Assembly: GCA_044464485.1 (NCBI GenBank)
Contig: JBIQLG010000014.1
Coordinates: 1 to 62,032, forward strand
Direction: 5' to 3'
DNA: 62,032 nt
Source: Terrimesophilobacter sp044464485
Lineage (GTDB): Bacteria; Actinomycetota; Actinomycetes; Actinomycetales; Microbacteriaceae
Shown here: positions 35,064-42,760 of the stretch, one piece after another
Layout of the letters: every line of letters starts with the position of its first letter
Position numbering within the stretch: the stretch's first letter is position 1
The notes under the pieces: model-generated
Database searches by the model: none
Told to the model about the DNA's origin: nothing
What the model saw: the letters and a program-made list of their open reading frames with translations, nothing else
Made by a program: the position numbers and the translations under genes

Positions 35064-35548
35064 CCGGTCGCCCTTTCCAGGAGACTGATGTCCTCCGGCG
35101 GAGCTCCCGCTCGCCCGCCAAGAAAGGGTAGAAGTTGCGCATGCAGTCGCACGAGAGGGTCGAATGACTGGGGCTTCGAACGGGCCGCGTGTCCGAGTTC
35201 ACGCGGCTGTATCCATCTCGTTTCCAGTTCGGGAGAAACCCGGGGGGCGTCTTCGCTGCTGATCACATAAAACGGATGCAATTGGATCGGTGCGGTATTC
35301 GCGTCTGCGCGATTGCCCAGCGTTGGCATGACGGGCGAGATCACGTCCGCAGAAACGATGATGCCGAGGTCGCGTTCCGCGCAACGGCCCACGGCTGCGA
35401 GCAGGCTTTCGGCGGGTCGCGGACTCCCCGAGACGGGGTATTCCCAGGTGCACACGGTCGTGCGCGCGGACGCGCGACGGGTCAACAGTACGCGGCCGTC
35501 GTTTCGTAGCAGTGTTCCCGAGAACGAGAGGTGGTCGGGGGTGAACAA
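35060..35548 (-). CDS. Degenerate isopentenyl-diphosphate isomerase-like Nudix protein
   Basis: 162 residues. It aligns by eye with type 1 Idi: HLSFSGTLLRNDGRVLLTRRA, then PVSGSPRPAESLLAAVGRC. In active Idi the second segment is C-GHP-type, with a catalytic cysteine and a metal histidine. Both are serine here (VSGSP). The second active-site glutamate region is also not recognisable in IQLHPFYVISS. It heads the crt operon, where Idi is expected, and overlaps crtE. It may be a non-isomerase Nudix hydrolase or a decayed Idi; the start ATG at 35548 lies beside a palindromic operator. Confidence 0.7.
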   Translation of the reverse strand: MFTPDHLSFSGTLLRNDGRVLLTRRASARTTVCTWEYPVSGSPRPAESLLAAVGRCAERDLGIIVSADVISPVMPTLGNRADANTAPIQLHPFYVISSEDAPRVSPELETRWIQPRELGHAARSKPQSFDPLVRLHAQLLPFLGGRAGAPPEDISLLERATG

Positions 35549-35568
35549 TGGTGAGCCTTTCGAAAATA

Positions 35569-35588
35569 TAGCTAGCTAGGAAAGCTAG
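35569..35588. promoter_or_regulatory. Palindromic operator between crt operon and MarR gene
   Basis: CTAGCT-AGGAA-AGCTAG (35572-35588) is an inverted repeat, and TAGCTAGCTA (35569-35578) is an overlapping palindrome. Both lie in the 62-base divergent gap, well placed to repress both directions. A MarR-family dimer site is the natural reading; the partner is the adjacent regulator. Confidence 0.65.
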
Positions 35589-35610
35589 TAGTGTAGCATG
35601 CATCTTGCCA

Positions 35611-36177
35611 ATGCAATATGATGATGAGATGCACAGCGAGCCCGACAGCCCAAGCCGGAAAATCGATCCGATGATCGATCCTCGCTCGATCGACCCGGAT
35701 CAGGTACTCATCAACCGGGAGGGGATGGATGCGGCAGAGCTCGACGCGATCATGCACGTGCTCTCGGCTGTGCGACGCTGGCGCGAAGCGGAGTCTCGAA
35801 TGAGCGAGCAATCGCGCCACGACATGAAGCTCGGCGACAACGATATGAAAGCGATGAGGTTCATCATCGTTTCGACCAATCAAGGAAAGACCGTTACCGC
35901 GGGAATGATTGCGGAACATCTTGCAATTTCGACCGCGTCCACGACCAAACTGCTTGACCGGCTCGCCGAGGCGGGCCACATCACGCGTGCGCCGCATCCG
36001 ACCGACCGCCGAGCGGTGGTGATTACCGTGAACCCTCACGCACACACGGAAGTGCAGGAAACCGTGGGCAGACTCCACGCCAGACGATTCGAGGTGGCGG
36101 CTCGGCTCTCACCGCAGGAACGCGACGTCGTCATTCGCTTTCTCGATGAACTTTCCGCGACGGGAGACACTCAGTGA
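35611..36177 (+). CDS. MarR-family transcriptional regulator (CrtR-like)
   Basis: About 188 residues. A winged helix of MarR type is visible: MKAMRFIIVSTNQGKTVTAG, then MIAEHLAISTASTTKLLDRL (recognition helix) and the wing ITRAPHPTDRRAVVI. It is divergent from the carotenoid operon and in tandem with an MMPL gene. This matches the C. glutamicum arrangement in which CrtR represses crt genes (family knowledge). The extended N-terminus (~60 residues before the fold) makes the start uncertain: ATG 35611 is used; TTG 35605 and ATG 35629 are options. Confidence 0.82.
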   Translation: MQYDDEMHSEPDSPSRKIDPMIDPRSIDPDQVLINREGMDAAELDAIMHVLSAVRRWREAESRMSEQSRHDMKLGDNDMKAMRFIIVSTNQGKTVTAGMIAEHLAISTASTTKLLDRLAEAGHITRAPHPTDRRAVVITVNPHAHTEVQETVGRLHARRFEVAARLSPQERDVVIRFLDELSATGDTQ

Positions 36178-38351
36178 CCGCTAAAAATAATGCGGCCTCC
36201 CCCCGCAGTTGGCGGTGGGTGCGCGTCGCGCTTCCCGCGTTCCTGCTCATCGCGTGGTTTGCCGCCGCCGCCGTCGGCGGGCCGACGTTCGGCAAGCTTT
36301 CCTCCGTGTCGAGCAACGACCAGGCATCCTTTTTGCCCGCGACGGCCGAATCGACTGAGGCTCTCGACTGGCAGAAGAAATTTACCGACTCCGACGCCAT
36401 TCCGGCCGTCGTGATCTTCGAATCAACGTCAAAAGTTTCTCCGTCGATGCTCGCCGATTTTGCAAAGCTCGGCGCAAAGCTCGGGGACGTTGACGGCGTG
36501 CAGGCGCCGGAAGCAGACCAGAGTTCTTCCGTCGCAGGTCCGATCCCGTCGGAAGACGGTCTCGCCGTCGAATTCATCGTTCCAATTGCAGGAACAGACG
36601 GCATCAAGGCGGTGGTAGCGGACCTCCGGGCAGTCGTCGAGGCTGGCACGCCCGAGGGGACGACCGGGTACGTCACCGGGCCGGCGGGACTCACGGCCGA
36701 CCTCGTGAATGCGTTTGGGGGCATCGACGGAATCCTTCTGCTCGTTGCCGGCGGAGCCGTCCTGCTGATCCTTCTGCTGGTCTACCGTGCCGTGATTGTG
36801 CCCTTGCTCGTACTTCTGACCGCGGTATTTGCACTGTGTGCTGCCATCCTGCTCGTGTATGCGTTCGCGAGCTGGGGATGGATATCCCTCAGCGGACAGA
36901 GTCAGGGCATCCTCTCTATCCTCGTGATTGGTGCGGCAACGGACTATTCGCTGCTGCTCGTGGCGCGCTTCAAAGAAGCGCTCGAGCAAACCCAGTCGAA
37001 GTGGTCGGCCATGCTCACGGCGTGGAAAGCTGCGTGGGAGCCCATTGTCGCGTCAGGGGCGACCGTGATCATCGCGCTGCTGTGTCTGCTGTTTTCCGAT
37101 CTCAATTCGAACAAGAGCCTCGGGCCGATCGCCGCCATCGGAATCGTGTTTTCGCTGCTGGCCGCGTTGACGCTGCTGCCGACGTTTCTGATTCTGTTCG
37201 GTCGGGCGGCATTTTGGCCCATTGTGCCGAAGGTTCGCAGCAGCTCTCTCAGCACGGGGGATGCGTCCAGCTCGGTGAGCGGGCTCGAGGGAGTCAAGGG
37301 AATCTGGCGACGTGTCGGTACGCTCGTCGCTCGCCGGCCGAGAGTCACCTGGATTGCAGCACTCGTCGTGCTGCTGGCCGGCGGTTCCGGCATCCTGCAA
37401 CTTCAGGCAAACGGCGTCCCGCAAACGGATCTTGTGCTGACTCAGTCGGACTCGGTCGATGGCCAGTCGGTGCTGGCGAAACACTTCGACGCGGGATCCG
37501 GCAGCCCGGTCGTGATCGTGGCCGACGAGGCGTTTGCCGACAGGATTGTGGATGCGGTCGAGAACACGAAGGGGCTCAGCTCCGCAACCGTGTTCACGGG
37601 CAACGGACGACCCGTTCTCGACCCGTCTGCTCCAGCGCCAGACCCGGTCGTTCGGGACGGAAAAGTTCTCATCAACGCGGTGCTCGACTATGAGGCCGAC
37701 TCCGACGAGGCCGAAGACGTCGTGCGGGAACTCCGCTCAAACCTGCCCAAAATCGACGACACGGTTCTCGTCGGTGGTGTCACGGCGATCGCTCTGGATA
37801 CGACCGATACCTCGCTGAGCGACCTCGCCAAAATCATTCCCATCGTTCTGCTGGTGATTCTGGTGATTCTGATGCTCCTGCTGCGCTCGATTCTCGCACC
37901 GGTGCTGCTCATCATCAGCGTGGTGATTTCGTACGGCACGGCGCTGGGAGTTTCCGCACTCGTGTTCAACCACATCCTCCACTTTCCTGGCGCAGATGCG
38001 GCGGTGCCGTTGTTCGGATTCGTTTTCCTCGTGGCGCTGGGCGTCGACTACAACATTTTCCTCATGACTCGCGTGCGCGAGGAGTCGCTTGTCCTCGGCA
38101 CGCGGCCGGGGATTCTTCGCGGCCTCGGAATGACGGGAAGCGTCATCACGTCAGCCGGCGTCGTACTCGCTGCCACCTTCGCCGCGCTGTCGGTCATCCC
38201 GATTCTGTTCCTCGTGCAAATCGCGTTCATTGTGGCGTTCGGCGTGCTCGTCGACACGATCATCGTGCGATCGCTTCTGGTTCCCGCGCTTTCATATGAC
38301 ATTGGCAAGGCCATTTGGTGGCCTTCCGCACTGGCAAAAGCCAAAGACTGA
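36174..38351 (+). CDS. MMPL/RND-family transporter
   Basis: 725 residues with the duplicated RND layout: one helix (VALPAFLLIAWFAAAAVGG), an extracellular domain, five or six helices, then a second helix (VTWIAALVVLLAGGSGIL), a second extracellular domain and terminal helices. The paired intramembrane motifs AATDYSLLLVARFKE and GVDYNIFLMTRVREE carry the proton-relay aspartates. Relatives export lipids or drugs. GTG 36174 overlaps the MarR stop, so both are one operon. A role in handling carotenoids or isoprenoids is plausible by context: C. glutamicum carries an MmpL-like gene inside its crt operon. Confidence 0.9.
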   Translation: MTAKNNAASPRSWRWVRVALPAFLLIAWFAAAAVGGPTFGKLSSVSSNDQASFLPATAESTEALDWQKKFTDSDAIPAVVIFESTSKVSPSMLADFAKLGAKLGDVDGVQAPEADQSSSVAGPIPSEDGLAVEFIVPIAGTDGIKAVVADLRAVVEAGTPEGTTGYVTGPAGLTADLVNAFGGIDGILLLVAGGAVLLILLLVYRAVIVPLLVLLTAVFALCAAILLVYAFASWGWISLSGQSQGILSILVIGAATDYSLLLVARFKEALEQTQSKWSAMLTAWKAAWEPIVASGATVIIALLCLLFSDLNSNKSLGPIAAIGIVFSLLAALTLLPTFLILFGRAAFWPIVPKVRSSSLSTGDASSSVSGLEGVKGIWRRVGTLVARRPRVTWIAALVVLLAGGSGILQLQANGVPQTDLVLTQSDSVDGQSVLAKHFDAGSGSPVVIVADEAFADRIVDAVENTKGLSSATVFTGNGRPVLDPSAPAPDPVVRDGKVLINAVLDYEADSDEAEDVVRELRSNLPKIDDTVLVGGVTAIALDTTDTSLSDLAKIIPIVLLVILVILMLLLRSILAPVLLIISVVISYGTALGVSALVFNHILHFPGADAAVPLFGFVFLVALGVDYNIFLMTRVREESLVLGTRPGILRGLGMTGSVITSAGVVLAATFAALSVIPILFLVQIAFIVAFGVLVDTIIVRSLLVPALSYDIGKAIWWPSALAKAKD

Positions 38352-38397
38352 GTATCGTCCGACCGAACCGTCGGGTCGAACGAGCCGCCGTGTGCGG

Positions 38398-38826
38398 TCA
38401 GCGTTCCGGGGTCGCGCCACGCGATGCGGCGAGCAGATCGCGAATTTCCGTGAGCAATTGCAGTTCGTCCGGTTTCACTTCTTCGTCGCTGGCGCCCGCT
38501 TTGCGTTTTGCTTCTGCGCGCGCCTTGAGACGGTTCACCGGCATGACGAGTGCGAAATAGACTGCGGCCGCAACGAGCACGAATTGAATCACGGCTGCCG
38601 CGACGGCTCCGAACATGATTTTCGCCGTACCGCCCGACAGCGTGGGAATTGACACGACCCACGCCTTGTCGAGGTTTTCGGCATTGAACAGGGCGCCGAG
38701 CGCCGGGTTGAAGATTCCTGTCACGAGCGCGTTGACGATCGCGGTGAACGCCGCACCAATGACCACGGCAACCGCGAGATCGATCACGTTGCCGCGCATG
38801 ATGAAGTTCTTAAATCCGTGAATCAC
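38398..38826 (-). CDS. mscL: Large-conductance mechanosensitive channel
   Basis: About 142 residues. N-terminal amphipathic segment GFKNFIMRGNVIDLAVAVVIGAAF is the MscL signature; TM2 is AAVIQFVLVAAAVYFALV; the C-terminal helical bundle contains KARAEAKRKAG and LLTEIRDLLAA. It opens under membrane tension during hypo-osmotic shock. GTG at 38826 is chosen since GGAGACACT lies just upstream and the signature begins directly after it. Convergent with the MMPL gene across a 46-base gap holding only a weak 5-bp hairpin. Confidence 0.95.
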   Translation of the reverse strand: MIHGFKNFIMRGNVIDLAVAVVIGAAFTAIVNALVTGIFNPALGALFNAENLDKAWVVSIPTLSGGTAKIMFGAVAAAVIQFVLVAAAVYFALVMPVNRLKARAEAKRKAGASDEEVKPDELQLLTEIRDLLAASRGATPER

Positions 38827-38874
38827 AGTGTCTCCTTTGCGGGTTCTGACCCATGGCAGCACAGCGGCTGCTGT

Positions 38875-39252
38875 CTACTTCGTATCTTGTATCGTTGCGC
38901 GGCCGCCCGAGGGTGTGGTCGACTTCGCCTCTGCGGACGACCCCGATCCTGCGGTTGGCGTGGATTTTGATTCCTTCGCGCCGGATTTCTCCGACGGCTT
39001 CGCGGCGGCTGCTCCGGTGGTCTTGTCCCCCGATTTTCCCGATTCGCCTGAATTTCCTTTGTCTGCGGCGGGTGTCGCCCGGGAGTCGTTGCGGTAGAAA
39101 CCCGATCCCGTGAAGGAGACGCCGACAGGACTGAACACCTTTCGGAGCATGCCGCTGCAACTCGGGCACACGGTCAGCGATGCATCGGTGAATGACTGCT
39201 GCACGTCGAATGCGTTACCGCATTCGGTGCAGCGATACGAATAGGTTGGCAC
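38875..39252 (-). CDS. FmdB-type zinc-ribbon protein
   Basis: 125 residues. The first 45 residues form the FmdB/CxxC_CxxC_SSSS ribbon: YRCTECGNAFDV and TVCPSCSGMLRKVF give two CxxC knuckles. The rest is a low-complexity Ser/Gly/Lys/Ala tail, probably disordered. The domain was first annotated as a formamidase regulator; its function in actinobacteria is unclear. It starts nine bases downstream of the cyclo-ligase stop and is probably in its operon, upstream of mscL. Confidence 0.85.
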   Translation of the reverse strand: MPTYSYRCTECGNAFDVQQSFTDASLTVCPSCSGMLRKVFSPVGVSFTGSGFYRNDSRATPAADKGNSGESGKSGDKTTGAAAAKPSEKSGAKESKSTPTAGSGSSAEAKSTTPSGGRATIQDTK

Positions 39253-39260
39253 GTATTTCC

Positions 39261-39851
39261 TTAGTCGAGATTTCCAGAGAATGTGGTGATCCCCTGCGGG
39301 GAAACCACACCGTTGACGGGTTTGTCATGCAATTCCGTCGGCACGGTTTCGATGAGCTCATTATCGAAGATCACGGCGTAGACCGGCGGACACCGCTCCA
39401 TCGAGCCGAGCGTGCGATCAAAGTAACCACGCCCCCAGCCCATCCTCATCCCGGTTCGGTCGACCGCGGCCGCGGGAACGAAGATGAGGTCTACATCGTT
39501 GATGGCAATGGGACCGAGAAGCTCTCCGTCCGGCTCGGGCATGCCGTAGAGCCCTTCCTTCTCGGCATCCCCGGACACCGCCCAGTCCAGCAGTCCGTCG
39601 TCGCGGCTCACGGGCAGGAGCACGGTGATGTCGTTCTCCTGGGCCCACGAGAGAAACGGCCTCGTGTTCGGTTCATCCTGGGTCGGGAGGTACGCGGCGA
39701 TCGAGCGGGCTCCGAGACTCGTCGTGAAGTCGATGAGGTTTTGGGTGAGCGCTGTTGTCGCGTTGTCGAGTTCTGCGGATGTCATGGCTCGCCGTCGTCC
39801 GCGAAGCTCCGCTCGGAGCGCACGCTTCTGGTGGCTTTCGTCACCGTTCAT
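39261..39851 (-). CDS. 5-formyltetrahydrofolate cyclo-ligase
   Basis: 196 residues, the family's usual size. N-terminal ALRAELRGRRRAM and the ATP/Mg site GRGYFDRTLG (preceded by MGWG) are diagnostic, with LPTQDEPNTRPFL between. It converts 5-formyl-THF to 5,10-methenyl-THF. ATG at 39851 is used. It is divergent from galU with 39 bases between the starts. Confidence 0.93.
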   Translation of the reverse strand: MNGDESHQKRALRAELRGRRRAMTSAELDNATTALTQNLIDFTTSLGARSIAAYLPTQDEPNTRPFLSWAQENDITVLLPVSRDDGLLDWAVSGDAEKEGLYGMPEPDGELLGPIAINDVDLIFVPAAAVDRTGMRMGWGRGYFDRTLGSMERCPPVYAVIFDNELIETVPTELHDKPVNGVVSPQGITTFSGNLD

Positions 39852-39890
39852 GCAGCCAGTTTACGGTGAGAGGGCAGGTAACCTTTGTCC

Positions 39891-40784
39891 ATGGCGTTTC
39901 ACATCACGAAGGCGGTCATCCCTGCGGCGGGTCTCGGTACGAGGTTTTTGCCGGCGACGAAGGCGATGCCGAAAGAGATGCTGCCCGTCGTCGACAAACC
40001 GGCGATCCAATACGTGGTGGAAGAAGCAGTCGCGGCCGGCCTCCACGACGTGCTCATGATCACTGGACGTAACAAGAGCGCGCTGGAGAACCATTTCGAC
40101 CGCGTAGGCGAGCTTGAGGCGGTTTTGCAAAACAAGGGCGACACCGCTCGGCTCGAGAAAGTCAATTACTCGACCGATCTTGCCGAAGTGCACTACCTGC
40201 GCCAGGGGGATCCGCTGGGTCTCGGGCATGCGGTTCTGCGCGCAAAGATGCACGTGGGGGATCAGCCGTTCGCCGTGCTTCTCGGCGACGATCTGATCGA
40301 CGAGCGCGACCCCCTGTTGACGCGCATGATCGACGTTCAGGCCGAACGCAACGCGACAGTCATTGCCCTTCTTGAGGTGGATCCGTCCCTTGCGCATCTC
40401 TACGGGATCGCGACAACCGAGCCGACGGATGATGACGACGTCGTGCGGGTTACAGGGCTTGTTGAGAAACCGCCGGAGGGCACTCAGCTTTCGAATTTTG
40501 CCATCATCGGGCGGTACGTGCTGGGTCCCGAAATTTTTGGGGTTCTGGAGAAGACGAAGCCGGGCAAGGGCGGGGAAATCCAGCTCACCGACGCGCTCGA
40601 AACCGTTGCGACGGATGCGAGCATCGCAGGCGGCGTCTACGGCGTCGTGTTTCGCGGACGGCGCTATGACACCGGCGACCGGCTGGACTACATCAAGGCG
40701 ATTGTTCAGTTGGCGGTCGAACGCGCGGATCTCGGTCCGGAACTTCGGCCGTGGCTCAAGAAGTTCTCCGGTGAAATGGACTAG
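39891..40784 (+). CDS. galU: UTP--glucose-1-phosphate uridylyltransferase
   Basis: About 297 residues. N-terminal KAVIPAAGLGTRFLPATKAMPKEMLP is the complete nucleotidyltransferase signature, with VVDKPAIQYVVEEAV after it. The catalytic aspartate is in LLGDDLIDE, and GLVEKPPEG is the binding strand. It produces UDP-glucose for cell-envelope glycans. ATG 39891 is preferred to TTG 39885 because similarity starts at AFHITKAV. It ends three bases before rimJ. Confidence 0.97.
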   Translation: MAFHITKAVIPAAGLGTRFLPATKAMPKEMLPVVDKPAIQYVVEEAVAAGLHDVLMITGRNKSALENHFDRVGELEAVLQNKGDTARLEKVNYSTDLAEVHYLRQGDPLGLGHAVLRAKMHVGDQPFAVLLGDDLIDERDPLLTRMIDVQAERNATVIALLEVDPSLAHLYGIATTEPTDDDDVVRVTGLVEKPPEGTQLSNFAIIGRYVLGPEIFGVLEKTKPGKGGEIQLTDALETVATDASIAGGVYGVVFRGRRYDTGDRLDYIKAIVQLAVERADLGPELRPWLKKFSGEMD

Positions 40785-40787
40785 CGA

Positions 40788-41432
40788 GTGGCGAACATTC
40801 CGACTTTGCGCGACGGCCACGTGACGATTCGCGGTGTTCGCGTGAAAGATGCGCGGCGTCTCGAGCGAGAACTGCTCGACAATCGCAACTGGTTGCGCAA
40901 ATGGGAGGCCACGAGCCCGCACGGGATGCGCAACTTCGATGTCCGCTCGAGCATTCGAGGGTTGTTGGCCAATGCGCGTCACGGTCTCGGGCTGCCGTTC
41001 GTCATCGAACACGATGGTGAACTTGCCGGCCAGCTGAACGTGTCGTCGATTTCCTGGGGCAGCGTTTCCTCCGCCACCATCGGCTACTGGGTTGCGGAGA
41101 GATTTGCGGGTCGGTCGCTCACTCCCACCGCCGTGGCGCTCGCCACCGACTATTGCTTCTACCAGTTGGGGCTGCATCGCATGGAGATCTGCATCCGGCC
41201 CGAAAACGTTCCCTCGCTTCGCGTCGTGGAAAAACTCGGTTTCCGATACGAGGGCCTGCGCAGGAGGTTCATTCACATCGATGGCGACTGGCGCGACCAC
41301 TTCTGTTTCGCGCTCGTGGTCGAGGAATTGCCTGTCGGTGTGCTGCGCCGCTGGCAGGACGGCAAAGTTCCGCAGGGCGCAGGCGTGGTTCCCGATCACG
41401 ATCGCACGGCGGCGCGGCATCCTGCGGTGTGA
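40788..41432 (+). CDS. rimJ: RimJ-type ribosomal-protein N-acetyltransferase
   Basis: 214 residues. GNAT fold with IGYWVAERFAGRSLTPTAVA as the acetyl-CoA region and MEICIRPENVPSLRVVEKLG as the C-terminal signature of RimJ/RimL. It probably acetylates the N-terminus of ribosomal protein S5 or similar targets. GTG 40788 directly follows galU. In mycobacteria a moeA-like gene lies between galU and rimJ (recalled); it is absent here. Confidence 0.88.
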   Translation: MANIPTLRDGHVTIRGVRVKDARRLERELLDNRNWLRKWEATSPHGMRNFDVRSSIRGLLANARHGLGLPFVIEHDGELAGQLNVSSISWGSVSSATIGYWVAERFAGRSLTPTAVALATDYCFYQLGLHRMEICIRPENVPSLRVVEKLGFRYEGLRRRFIHIDGDWRDHFCFALVVEELPVGVLRRWQDGKVPQGAGVVPDHDRTAARHPAV

Positions 41433-41551
41433 GCGAGCGGTTCGCAGGCGGATGCGGGCGAGCCTCGTGCGATTCTCTCCGGTGAACACGGTCCACTGCG
41501 CGACGGCGCGCCAGAGCGCGGTTCCGCGCGACCGCCTTTAGCGTTGATTGC

Positions 41552-42466
41552 ATGGTCGGAGATGGAATCGGTTCGAGCGTCATCATTGCGCTCGCGGCCC
41601 TCATGTGGTTCCTCTACCTGGTACCCACGTGGTTCAAGCGGCGCGAGTATCTCGCAACCGAGCGAAACGCGGTGCGCCTTCAGCAGACCATGCGCATCCT
41701 CGCCGAAAGCGCCGAATTGCCCTCCGTCGTTCGCGTGGAGGCTACCGCTCGCACGGTCGCGGCGCAGCAGCGGGCGCTGCGTCAGCAGCAGCGCAGGTTG
41801 ACGGCGCGCGCGGAGTCGGCACTGGACATCCGCGCTCAACGTTGGGTGGATGCCGGAGCCAGAACCCGGCGACGGTTGCGCCGATCTCGTGCCCTGGCAT
41901 CGTTTGTGCTACTTGCCGCGATCGTCGGCGCCGGATTCGGTGTCGCCGCAGTGGGACAGGGCAATTGGCTTCTGCTGGCCGTGTCTGTCGCTGTCGGCGT
42001 CGGTTCGGTTGCGTTGCTGGCGCAGGCGGCGACCGTGACGCGTGCGCGCGCAGAATTGCGCCGGGCGGCATCGGCATCGGTCACCCAGAGTGCGCTCCAC
42101 GACGAGGCCGACCACGAACCGGTTCGTCGTCCCGGCTGGACGCCGGTTCCCCTGCCGAAACCGCTGTATCTTTCTCGCGGGCGGACGGCAACCGGCCAGT
42201 CCGTGCAACATGATCGCCTCGAAACTGCGGGGACAAGCCACGCAGCCGCGCTCCGTGCAGCATCCGCCGAAGCCGAGCGTGCACTCCGTGCCGCGCAGTC
42301 GTCGCCATCGGTTGCTCGCATTGATCGTGGATCGGCCTCGGAACGCCCTGCCGCGGCCGGGCAGTTCGCAACCGAACGGTTCGCGAACATGGGCATCATC
42401 GATCCGTCTCCCATCGAATCCGCGGATCTCGACGAGATTCTTCGCCGTCGCCGCGCCGTCGGCTGA
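41552..42466 (+). CDS. Membrane protein downstream of rimJ, possible GlpR-like divisome receptor
   Basis: 304 residues. An N-terminal helix (SSVIIALAALMWFLYLVPTW) is followed by a charged coiled-coil segment (~residues 30-105), two helices (LASFVLLAAIVGAGFGVAAVG; WLLLAVSVAVGVGSVALLA), and a disordered alanine/arginine-rich tail. Its place after galU-rimJ and its topology match the conserved mycobacterial/corynebacterial membrane protein described as the gephyrin-like protein receptor GlpR; this is inference from synteny. No function can be read directly. The 119-base gap before it shows nothing. Confidence 0.6.
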   Translation: MVGDGIGSSVIIALAALMWFLYLVPTWFKRREYLATERNAVRLQQTMRILAESAELPSVVRVEATARTVAAQQRALRQQQRRLTARAESALDIRAQRWVDAGARTRRRLRRSRALASFVLLAAIVGAGFGVAAVGQGNWLLLAVSVAVGVGSVALLAQAATVTRARAELRRAASASVTQSALHDEADHEPVRRPGWTPVPLPKPLYLSRGRTATGQSVQHDRLETAGTSHAAALRAASAEAERALRAAQSSPSVARIDRGSASERPAAAGQFATERFANMGIIDPSPIESADLDEILRRRRAVG

Positions 42467-42467
42467 C

Positions 42468-42582
42468 CTCACCCGCGCCCCGAGGAGCCGGCATCGCCGA
42501 CTGCCTCTCACCCGCTCCCTGAGGAGCCGGCATCGCCGGCTGCCTCTCACCCGCTCCCTGAGGAGCCGGCATCGCCGGCGTC
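42468..42582 (+). repeat. Three tandem copies of a 39-bp repeat
   Basis: Units begin at 42468, 42507 and 42546. Each holds CTCACCCG, then CCCTGAGGAG (CCCCGAGGAG in the first) and a small hairpin CCGGC-ATC-GCCGG (the first unit has one change). The array starts two bases after the preceding stop. The last unit runs into the structured element at 42556-42590. It may act as a terminator array. Confidence 0.85.
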
Positions 42583-42590
42583 TCGAAGGG
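42556..42590 (+). repeat. Structured intergenic element, copy 2 (CCCTGAG / CTCGAAGGG family)
   Basis: CCCTGAGGAG, inner stem CCGGC-ATC-GCCGG, then CGTCTCGAAGGG. The flanks equal those at 4717-4747 (minus) and nearly those at 61839-61873. Only the left half is amplified in the overlapping 39-bp tandem array. Confidence 0.75.
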
Positions 42591-42636
42591 AGACGCACCA
42601 AGCGCATCGCGTGATAACGTAGCTACGCAACATTTT

Positions 42637-42712
42637 GGGGCTATGGCGCAGTTGGTAGCGCGCTTCGTTCGCATCGAAGAGGTCAGGAGTTCGAATCTCC
42701 TTAGCTCCACCA
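42637..42712 (+). tRNA. tRNA-Ala (anticodon CGC)
   Basis: 76 nt including an encoded CCA. Acceptor GGGGCTA pairs with TAGCTCC (one G-T). D-arm GCGC-AGTTGGTA-GCGC; anticodon arm CTTCG-TTCGCAT-CGAAG with CGC at positions 34-36; T-arm AGGAG-TTCGAAT-CTCCT. The anticodon reads GCG, alanine. All stems are fully paired apart from the acceptor wobble. Confidence 0.96.
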
Positions 42713-42760
42713 CAAGTCTGTTACGGAATAAAAGGTGCCGTTTTCGACTTGCATCCATAT

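Noticed and set aside
42468..42582. CRISPR array
   Set aside because: The 39-bp units are contiguous with no spacers; the same holds for the 17-bp array at 57484-57585.
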